NCBI GenBank assembly: GCA_037693485.1
Contig: CM075346.1
Span: forward strand, 57,717,001 to 57,781,000
Reading direction: 5' to 3'
From: Kitagawia praeruptora
Taxonomy: Eukaryota > Streptophyta > Magnoliopsida > Apiales > Apiaceae
Length of the DNA stretch: 64,000 nt
In this document: piece by piece, positions 54,310 to 64,000 of the stretch
Position numbering within the stretch: the stretch's first letter is position 1
How the letters are laid out: each line of letters begins with the position of its first letter
Position numbers and translations under genes: made by a program
Notes under the pieces: model-generated
The model's input: only the letters and a program-made list of their open reading frames with translations
Databases searched by the model: none
Told to the model about the DNA's origin: nothing

Positions 54310-54690
54310 TACGTCGCCTATTATACGTCGGTTCCGCCTAAAGGCGACGTATATTCGACCTTTATACATCGATTCCGCATAAAGGCGACGTATATTTGTG
54401 TTTCTGAGTACCATTATACGTCGGTTCTGTCTAAAGGCGACGTATAAAACACTTATATACGTCGCCTTTGTTTAAGGCGACGTATAAGATGCACTTTTTA
54501 CGTCGATTTTATTTAGGCGATGTATAAGATATATACTTTTTACGTCGGTTTTATAGAAAGCGACATATAAAATACTTATTTACGATAAAATCCTAACACA
54601 TATACGTACATCGCCTTTTTAATTAACCAACGTATAAAAGATATATACATCGACATTTTATAACATTTTATCCTGACCGACGTATAAAAT
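54310..54690. repeat. CACTA left subterminal repeats
   Basis: At least ten copies of TATACGTCGG/GGCGACGTATA-type 10-12-mers in both orientations. Matching motifs (TTATACGTCGCC, AACCGACGTATA) lie at 58060-58320 on the right. Confidence 0.9.
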
Positions 54691-54787
54691 TGCAGGACAT
54701 AAAATGGGTCTCAGGTTTTAGACTTCAATTTATCCCCAAATTAAAACTGACCTCTGAAATTACTAAAGAAAAAACAAACTCTCTTCT

Positions 54788-55190
54788 TCTCTCTATGGAC
54801 TTTCAAGCCCTAGTTTAGATGTGGGATCAATTTTGTTCGTCGAATTCTCAGTTCAATTCGATCTATTATCTGTTGTGAGATATTGAAGAACACAACTCTC
54901 CTCGTCGTAAAATTCATCGGCGAATCACAGATCGCCATCGCGCGAGTTCGATCTGAAATGCGAGTTGACTCACCCTCATACTACTCAATCTCTCGAATCA
55001 AGTTTCTTAATCTGGTAAGTTAAATATATATCTCTCCCCCCCCCCCGCTCTCTCTCTCTCTCCCTCTATATGTGTTCAATTTTCAATTTGTTGATTATGC
55101 AGTCAAATTAGTGAACTGAGAAGCATGGATTTGAGTCGGTGGACGTGAATGAGGAATTATTGAAAGAATGTGCTGATGAGCTCGAGGTTG
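54788..55190 (+). pseudogene. unidentified captured 5' exon material
   Basis: Leader-like sequence with an ATG (54957) reading MRVDSPSYYSISRIKFLNL up to a strong donor GTAAGT at 55015. After a CT-rich intron, an acceptor (TTGATTATGCAG, ending 55102) is followed by a frame reading HGFESVDVNEELLKECADEL. The two do not join without a stop. The parent gene is not recognised. Confidence 0.4.
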
Positions 55191-55795
55191 TTTTGGATTC
55201 GGTTTCAATTGTTATTTTAATTTAGTGTTTGTTAATTTGTGAATTAGGTATTTTTGTATTTTCGTAATGTGTTGAGTAATTTGGAACAGAGGAAATTGTA
55301 TTTTCGTAATGTGTTGAGATAAAGAAAAAATGATTAAAATGTTTAGTGCTGAAGATTTGTACATATTTGATATTTTGATTTTATTATAGGATGCAAATTC
55401 AAGCAATGTGTTCAGTAAAATCCCAAACTAATCCTTAATTTTTTTTAGCTTGCAGATTTTATTCTTGCACATGTTTCAAAAGATGGTTTAGTTTTTTTTT
55501 ACCAGTAAACACAGATATAAGGGGAACTTCGTGGTTAGAAAATAATCTATCTTTGCACCTTATTTATGAATGTGTTATATAAATAAGCTTTTATTTTTGT
55601 TACAATGTGGTTTCAGAGAATAGTTATGTATGTTATTTTAATGCAGACATCATTGTCCAAGTTTTGAAGCCTAGAATCAAGACTGTAGTTGTTGAGCTTT
55701 GTTGTCTATGTTAATTCTATCTATTTCTTATTGGTGGAAATTGTTTCGAATTTTTTTGTCTATGTTTGATGTTTTTCATTGCTTGTTTTTGGTAG

Positions 55796-55985
55796 GATTT
55801 CAAGTCTGCCATTCTCTTGGTGAGGGAACTGGTTCTGGGATGGGTACATTGTTGATTTTAAAAATCAGAGAAGAATACCCTGACAGGATGGTGCTCACCT
55901 TCTCTGTTTTTCCATCATCAAAGGTCTCGGATACTGTGGTAGAACATTGCAATGCCACCCTTTCGTTCATCAGTTGGTACAACAT
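55796..55985 (+). pseudogene. beta-tubulin exon fragment in the CACTA element
   Basis: Starts right after an acceptor (TTTTTGGTAG) at the known plant beta-tubulin exon boundary, in the same phase. It reads [40 protein letters not shown] and [15 protein letters not shown]. The tubulin GTP-binding signature GGGTGSG is altered to GEGTGSG. Near 55963 a single-base loss shifts the frame, after which V-H-Q-L-V is still legible in another frame. About 60 of some 445 residues remain. Clearly a captured, non-functional piece, taken with flanking intron and therefore from genomic DNA. Confidence 0.9.
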
Positions 55986-56090
55986 AGTAATCAGATTGAG
56001 AAAGTTGGGGTACCTTACAATCTGACATTGTTCTTATTACTATGTATTTAAATATTTACTCTTACATCACATGGCATTTGTTGTTAACAG

Positions 56091-56575
<485 letters not shown>

Positions 56576-57435
56576 GTACGGAACTGCCTCTGAGTTTATT
56601 TGTGGTTGCTTTTTTTGCTCACCTCTGTCCTTGGGTTCTAGCTACTACTTGTTCCTTCCATGTCACTTTGATCCTATATGTTTTACCCCTGGTTCTGTTC
56701 ATTTGTATTTAGCCGAAAATGAATACTAGCATATATGTTGTATGAATTACACAGTTGCATTTGCATTTAATAGTATATTCCATCTGTTTTACTTTGATCT
56801 AATTATCTTTTTACTGCTACTAATTGTGACTGTATCTTTCCTCTGGTTCTGTTTATGTGCTTTAGCCAAAGTTGTAAAATAGTGTGGCTTAAGAATTAAA
56901 CAAGTTTTTTTTTTCTATTTTTTATCTTAAACAGATTGAATACTAGCATATATGCAGGTGCACTAGTGCTGAAGAGATTGGTATGTATGTTGATGCTTGT
57001 AGAGCATAGTAATAAGATTGTGGAAGAACCTTACAATGTCTCTTGAACCTTAAACTATCTTCCGTGACACTGTGATCTCTCCAGTAGAGATGAAAAAAAT
57101 ATTGGTAATTTTTATTTTTCCTTTTGCTTCATTAGTAATGGGTCCATTCATTAATTTTTTTTCCACATCCGTTTTTTCTATATTTTTGGACCTTACTGTA
57201 GAATCAATACTAATATGTCCATCTACCTTGCAGATTTTAGAGCATAGTAATCATATTGAGAAAGTTAGGGTATGAGAGACTCCAATGCAAGATCTGATTT
57301 GTTTCTTATAGTGAAAGTTGGTGAAATTTTATAAAGGTGAGGATGTTTGAAGAAATTTGGGCTTTTACAAATTCTTCTTATTGTTACTTTAATTAAATAC
57401 TCCTGTTCTTCCAAGTACTTCTCAAGTACTTGCAG

Positions 57436-57513
57436 GGATTGAAAAGTTTCAGTAAGGCAACCAGAAATCTTCTCCAAAGCATTCAAAGTATTGATGGTAA
57501 TAATTACCCTGAG
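57436..57513 (+). pseudogene. SEC14-like (CRAL-TRIO) exon fragment in the CACTA element
   Basis: After an acceptor (CAAGTACTTGCAG) it reads GLKSFSKATRNLLQSIQSID then GNNYPE. This resembles the segment of plant SEC14-like phosphatidylinositol-transfer proteins that ends at the conserved YPE. Similarity stops after 57513. A further open stretch (57558-57767, LEDFNSLLAGSSQTFYSD) is not recognised. Confidence 0.65.
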
Positions 57514-58329
57514 ATAATAATTCAGTCTAATGCCATGAATTTCTTGGTCTTTAATCCTTGTTTGTGTTAGAGGATTTTAACTCCTTATTGGCTGGTTCAT
57601 CGCAGACATTTTACAGTGATATCCAAGCTGTGTGGACAAAATGCCTGTACTATGGTTTGTGGATCTTTCCATTTAGAGCTCAGCTTTGCCATATATCGCA
57701 AGGCAATGAAGATGAAGAGCTCAACTATCCGTTTGCCAAGATAACACCATTTCACCATAGATTGTAGCTCTATATTTGCAATTGTTATGATGGTGTTAGG
57801 ACTACAGAATAGGAAGTTTATGGTTTTCTCTTACTGTATACAATATCTCATGCATGATATGCTTGACCCGTTAGATTGAGAATTTGTCAACATTTTGGAT
57901 GTATTTTTTCAAACGTATAATAGTAATTATGTTATTTAATCAGGTTTTTCATTGTAAAATTTTGTTAAAGTAGGTTATTTTAATTGTTTACCAGGTTTTT
58001 GGTTCTGGGCATAGAGAAACAAAAAAAATAATTTTTTTAATTTTTATGGACAATATATGTCGGTTCCCACATGGGCGATGTATAAAACATTAACATTATA
58101 CGTCGATTTTTTGGACATTATACGTCGCCCTTCTTAGACATTATACGTCGCCCTTCTTCAACTTTATACGTCGCCTTTTTAACCGACGTATATTAAAACA
58201 TTTTACGTCGCCTTTTTAACCGACGTAAAAGACTAGTGACTTTATACGTCGCCCTTCTATACGTCGCCATTTAACCGACGTATAAGACCTATTTAACCGA
58301 TGTAAAAAGCCAATTTTGTACTAGTGGTA

Positions 58330-59940
58330 GTTAGCCTTCTTGTATTTCACAACTCACAAGTGACGGCGTCCCGTCAGACTTCTATCACACAGATAGATAG
58401 CCCTTGTGTCCCCTATAAGTATAGGGTTGTTCGTCTCAGTGGAAGCTGAGAAGTATGAAAGCAATTCGAAGTGAAGATAATAATTATCGTCTTTCGACAA
58501 ATAATTCTCAAGTGGACACTCTGGATTTAAAATTGATCAGATTCCAAGGTGCAATTTTAAAGGAAAAGGATAACCAGAAAGATACTGGTATACAACAAGC
58601 AAGTAGTGCTATAGCACCATAGGATTATCCAATATTTGAAGAAAAGTTGGAATTTAAATATCATCAATCGATAGGGCCTTATAAATCTGAAAGTAGGTAT
58701 AATGACAGCTTCTAGCAAAATTGAAATTAAATATGGTTTAACACGAGTATTGAAGAACAACTTCGAAGAGGGAGTATATTCTTTATCAAAATTCTCTCTT
58801 GGAGAGATGTCAAGATAGATCATAGACTGGGGAGGTAATCAAAATAATTTGCAAATGGGGAGATATCAAATAATTCACAGATTGGGGAAGTAATCAAAAT
58901 GATTCATAATTGGGGAGGGTAATGCCAAGGTCTCCACGAATGCCTTTCATGTCGGCTCCTCTGATGGATAATTGTTCGATTGTAGCGCTCTTCTTTTCCA
59001 CGCACACCCTAAGGTGCTCGATAACCGACGTCATCGTCGACTCGTAATAGTCGCTAGAGATTCAACCATCGGCATTTTACGATATTAAGGAGTTCTATTC
59101 GACTCGGCGTAAGCATCTCACGCAAGCGTTCTATCCTTTGAGAAGACTTCGATACCGGTGTCGCCCCTAGCAACGACGAATTCCACGTGTCGAATGGGCG
59201 ATATTCCGGAACATTGCTGGAAATACATACTTATATCCAGTCACCATTATAACCGTATTTATACCACATGTTCCTATCCTCATGACAATTCCATGTGCTA
59301 CTTAAGCTTATCCCTTTTTGACATAACAACCTTCGTACTAGTCTCTCTCAGACTTTCTCAGTCCGTCTTGGTTCTTAAGATATATCTCGTCTTTATTGAC
59401 AAACCTCAACTTTGCCATTTATCTCTACAATCAATTGAAACAATCGGTGTCTATCCACCACTCCATTCATAATATTACCTTAAACTCTATCAGGCTCGAG
59501 AGGGTTTTAAATACCCGCAACTTCGACTGATAACCTTTCATAGTGATCTTGTTTTACTTCCCTTTTTGGAATTTTAACAGTACGGATGCTATCTCAACTC
59601 ATCATTGTCATAATACTAGATGCCAGTTTTACATCCTTCATCATCATATTGAAATTTCCTATCATTCGGGGAATACGTAACTTCGTCCATGAACCCCTAA
59701 AATCATCTTAAATTTAGGCCTCGGGCGCTCTATGCCCCTGCCAACCAACACTTGTCTCTAAGAGTTCTTTAGCAGACATCCATCACCACAAGAAGTGAAG
59801 TCTATATCCACATATTCCTCAAAATCTTATCTTAATCATTGGTACTATATCCAATAGTCCAACATGAACTCTACATGAGTTCTGGCGTTCTCACATAACT
59901 ATACACACTCCTACTCACTCTCGTTTCTAGTTTACTATAA
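58330..59940 (-). other. LARD interior, 5' side
   Basis: 1.6 kb between the CACTA element and the PBS. Contains AATTGGGGAGGTAATCAAAA-like short repeats at 58828-58920. No gag, protease, integrase or RT motif on either strand; the longest frame (59158-59472) is unrecognised. It would be the leader and packaging region of the LARD. Confidence 0.65.
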
Positions 59941-59957
59941 CCTAAGCTCTGATACCA
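59941..59957 (-). other. primer-binding site of the LARD
   Basis: Minus strand TGGTATCAGAGCTTAGG, four bases from the LTR edge; standard plant initiator tRNA-Met site. Its position and strand fix the element's orientation. Confidence 0.92.
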
Positions 59958-59961
59958 TTTC

Positions 59962-62900
59962 TGTAACGCCCCAAATCCGGGGTCAGGGATTTGGTCGTCA
60001 CGCGGAAATCCTTAACATCAAATTACCTGTTTAACAACATTAGACCATCTGTAATCATTCAAACTGAAATATAACTCTGCGACCCCAACCACCAAGCATC
60101 TTTTAGGTCATAGGGCTAGAAACAAGAACTAAAATCTTTACATCTTTATTACATCCATTCTATTACATCGCACTATGTCTTAAAAATCTTACACTACTAG
60201 TATAGCTTCGTTGGGAAGTACACCAGCAACTAGTACTACTCAGTGCAAAGTAATATATATTACACATCAATGTACTTACATATAACTTATTCCAGCTATA
60301 ACTTTTCTGGATCATATCCTCTTCATAAGGGCGTACTGCCTGCTTCTTCTGAGCCATGCAGATAAGCCTCAATCAGATACCTTCCTCTGAAAGGTTAATA
60401 TTTAAAACAAGCAAGTATGAGCGAAAGAATTGCCCAGCAAGTATTAATAGAGCACAACAATTTATATATCAATATACACATGGAGTTTTCGAAATATAAC
60501 GATACTTAATATCAATTCAAAATATTTACAACAATGAAACTTCAATAAAGAAAATATGACGTTTAACGCAACATCCAATGAACAGATAAGTTTATAATAA
60601 TCGTAGTAATCCTCATATCTTAGCGAAATAGTGTACACTACAGTATTGCTAATCTTTTAGAAGGCTTTTCAAAATACGCAGTTCAATATGCTGCTAAGAC
60701 GGTTATTACCACCCTTCATAAACCAACCCATTATAAAGTTCCCTTTTTAATATTCCTCAAGTTTGTAAGTATATATACACATGAGTATATCATTTTCATC
60801 AAAACACCTTACAGTTCAAGATTCTGTACAGGATATAAGTTCGTTAACCACTTGATAAGTTAAACTCAGAAATAACTGATAGGAAGAGAGTCAAAGCTCT
60901 TGAAGCAAAATATTTGGGATTTAACATCAATAACCGATGAACCATCTTTCATCTTTTGAATAATTGCAAAAGTGCACAAGTACGTGCCATTATTGTTAGA
61001 ATAATCTTGCAGTTCTAGATACTGCATGAATTCATCATCTTTCAAAATTGAAAACAACACTATCGGCTACTTGGCACTTAGGCCTAAGAAGCAGTGTTTG
61101 AGTATTTTTCCAAAGTGGAGGATGGGACTTAAAGAAAACATAAAAACCTGACAAGGATTGACGATGATCAGTCGCCACATCCAAGTCCAATAATCCGCGG
61201 GTCTTCTCTACCGGTAGAAGGATAGAAACTACATCCGTAACTATCCCCGAGTGAAAACTACATCCGTAATCACCCTCGATGAAAACTACATCCGTAATCA
61301 TCCTTCGGCAACACATGGGCCGGAATAATAATTGATGGACCGCCTGGCTCACGGCCGCTTACACATCCCGGGAATCGTTCGTCAACGATTCCCACACCTG
61401 CCAGAGTCCCCTTTTTCTTTTCTTTTCAAAAAAATCATTTTGATAGAAAATTCGAGTAGTTGAAGTTCGACCTCAGTCGACCGATAATTCTTGAAAAACG
61501 AGCAAGAGAGTAAAACCTGACCGGGGGTTTTCGAAAATGTTTTGATTTCAAAAGAGTTCAAGTATAGATATACACTTGTACCGATATCAATCTCGACACA
61601 GGGTTTTGTGATCACACATGGAGAATGGTACGTATAAAGCTTGTAACCACAATAGGGTAATTCCATATATATATAAGTTCTTGAAAAGTAACTTACCTAG
61701 ATAGATTCAAAATATAATATTTTGAATGACTATGAAAGTCCTTAAACAACCTTTAAATAGTGTTTTATAACCTTCAAAACACTTAAAGTATTTAATAAAT
61801 ATTTGACTACTATGTAACAAATAATAAATATTCAATAATCCCTTTTTAAAAGAATACTCAAATTAATATTCATTTATTAAGTAATATTCAAATAATACTT
61901 ACTATTAATACGGGAATATTTAATAACCTCAAAATACCCAAATACAACTCTTGGAATGTTTCTAATCAAAATCAAGACACAATCTCTCCAGCAGTCTCCA
62001 AACTTTAGCCACTTTATCAAATAACTACCACTGACTCTCGGTCAATAAGAAATAATTAATAAGCATTCAAGTAACATATACCGACATCAATCTAGCTGGT
62101 TTAAGCTGAAAGTAACCAATTTATAACCATTGGAATATCTTTAATCCGTATTGAAAATAAACTATCTCCGATAAATAATATACTAGATATAATCACTCCA
62201 TTAAATTGTTTTATTATTTCTCCGGGACAAAGTGATTTTAAGAAAGCGTTTTGAAAATGATATTCATCTAATTAAATAAATTTAATTAGGCGAATGAGGT
62301 TTATTTAATTAGTAGATGCTTTCAGGGGCATCTATTAATTAAATAAACACTGGTTTATTGGTGATGTTGCCTTTAGGTTAATTATTGCGAAATTCTTTTT
62401 AAAAGCTTTGCCCGGGTTTTCGAAAAACATACAATACAAAATAGCCCCGACACGCGGGCTAAGCTCGATAACTCAACACACGCTCTACCCTTGGAGCCTT
62501 TCTTATTCCGATACATAAATATATACCTCATAACATGTAGTCCACTACCACATTACGAAAGTTTATAAATATACAACATATAAATCGAGATGTAGAACCC
62601 TAAGAATGTCACCGCCCATCGACAGTATTATAAGTCATGGGTTTTGATTATTGCACGAGAATAATTTAATATCACTAGCAAAGTCAAAAATGATTTGGAA
62701 GGAGGAGCACAAGATTAAAAGCTCGCAATTGGGGATTGAAAACCTTTTTCCGCACATTTTATATAATTCAAAATAGGTATACTCTGAACAATAGAGTATG
62801 TTTAAATAAACTTGCCTCTGGTCCTTAGCAGAAAACAGAAACCGCGAACAAATCCTTTGCACCTCGTCCAAGTAATTCCATGGACCTTACCTGACGTCTC

Positions 62901-64000
62901 GATCTCCCTTTTTAGTTGCACGTCGCTCCAATTTGATTTCGCCCTAATGGTACTGAAATGGTTATGAGTACGTGTCAGTCATACCACGTATATCGAGTAG
63001 ACACAACTCGGGATTATCACTAAATAATCATAAAGTCAAACTATAGGTGTCCTCCCTATAGTTGACTACTCTAATACCACTTAATGCACATAAGACATTT
63101 AGTAATAGCAAACAACACTAGAAGAGTCCCCTAATATAAAGTGAACATTTCCTAGTACCAACATATCATAACCCTATACCACCATTTAGTCAACTTCACT
63201 TAACCTATACATTTATAATACCATTGACCTTCTACGACAAAACTTGATTAGTAGCTAACCCTCAAAACGCAATTAATCCTCGAAACACATAAATCCTTGA
63301 ATTAAATCACTTAGCACATAAATCCTCGAGACAACAATTACCCTCGAATTAATTCACTTAACACATATACACATAAACAGTTAACACCCAAATCATACCT
63401 TTAAACCCTTGAAATCAAATAAGTTAAATAAATTAAAACGCAGGGGATTTTTAGAAAATTTCGGCATGGAGTATTCGTTTATCGGACTATGGGCTCAGCC
63501 CCTCCATGCCAACAAAACAATTTATAACCCTGTTTTTGATAAAATAAAAGCTGCCTCAACTTGCAGCAACATAAAAGTAAACATACAAGAAAAGTACCCG
63601 CCCAGACATGCGGCAACTAGCACATAAGGAAAAGTACCCGCCCAGACATGCGGCAACTAGCACATAAGGAAAAGTACCCGCCCAGACATGCGGCAACTAG
63701 CACATAAGGAAAAGTAAACTAAGTTTATCCACATTTAAGCCAACACCACGTAGTTGGCACTATGACTTCTAACAATTGCTACGACCCGTCTTAAACCATT
63801 TAGCACATAGACATTTACCGATAAGCCAACTCTTATAACTATACCTCATATGACGATAACAATTAGCACTTAGCACTTAGCACTTAGCACTTAACAATTT
63901 AAAAATTACAATTTGGAAACTAACAATTAGCAACTAGCACTTAACAATTAACAATCACTAACCCGAACCTTTAATCGGACTCATAATTAAACTCAACAAT
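59962..64000 (-). repeat. LARD 5' LTR (truncated by the window end)
   Basis: Co-linear with 48145-52180 of the other LTR at over 99% identity. Differences include A/C near 60059, G/A near 60519 and one extra TTAGCAC unit near 63885. The remaining ~1.5 kb lies outside the window. Confidence 0.92.
63598..63717 (-). repeat. 3 x 40-bp tandem repeat, second LTR copy
   Basis: Same three units as 51781-51900, so the array was present before the element inserted. Confidence 0.95.

Noticed and set aside
57558..57767. ORF LEDFNSLLAGSS... in the CACTA element
   Set aside because: Open for 69 codons but no family recognised and no clear splice edges; mentioned under the SEC14-like fragment only.

Overview
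This window is nuclear DNA of a flowering plant, most likely a eudicot. Evidence: introns are short and AT-rich, Stowaway-type MITEs and plant-type LTR retrotransposons are abundant, the primer-binding sites match plant initiator tRNA-Met, and the single complete cellular gene is a plant-length 16-exon POLA2. The accessory third gene of the Copia element resembles proteins I recall from asterid (Asteraceae) retroelements, so an asterid is plausible but unproven.

Layout. 1-2.4 kb: a weak exon-like island on the minus strand, local duplications, a GATA microsatellite and a decayed Copia LTR fragment. 3.0-4.5 kb: a Pack-MULE (179-bp TIRs, perfect 9-bp target duplication) carrying a PPR gene fragment. 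5.8-26.4 kb: AT-rich repeat arrays and a putative Helitron. Into it is inserted a 13.9-kb, very young Copia element (7654-21586) with gag, pol and an unusual 1,182-residue third ORF. 25.5-30.1 kb: small tandem repeats, a perfect hairpin, a MULE-like element, a palindrome-rich fold-back cluster and two Stowaway MITEs. 30.55-36.5 kb: a hAT-like non-autonomous element containing a 4.8-kb solo LTR with perfect 5-bp target duplication. 36.7-37.8 kb: another TIR element.

38.58-44.38 kb (minus strand): POLA2, the B subunit of DNA polymerase alpha-primase. All 16 exons join in frame to 618 codons. There is an E2F-type site 94 bp upstream of the ATG and one non-canonical GC-AG intron. A Stowaway MITE lies further upstream.

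45.3-64.0 kb is a three-level nest. A Ty3/gypsy Tat-like element (LTR, PBS, gag) is broken at the end of gag by a minus-oriented, non-coding large retrotransposon derivative (LARD) with 5.5-kb LTRs. The LARD interior is in turn split by a 4.0-kb CACTA element carrying exon fragments of three host genes: beta-tubulin, a spastin-like AAA ATPase and a SEC14-like protein. All three lie in the same orientation and keep their old splice-site edges.

How it fits together: apart from POLA2, the window is a record of transposon insertions and gene-fragment capture. The items most worth follow-up are the third ORF of the Copia element (nuclear-localisation-like motif and coiled coils, no membrane segment), the multi-gene CACTA capture, and the two coding breaks between gag and pol in an otherwise near-pristine Copia copy.
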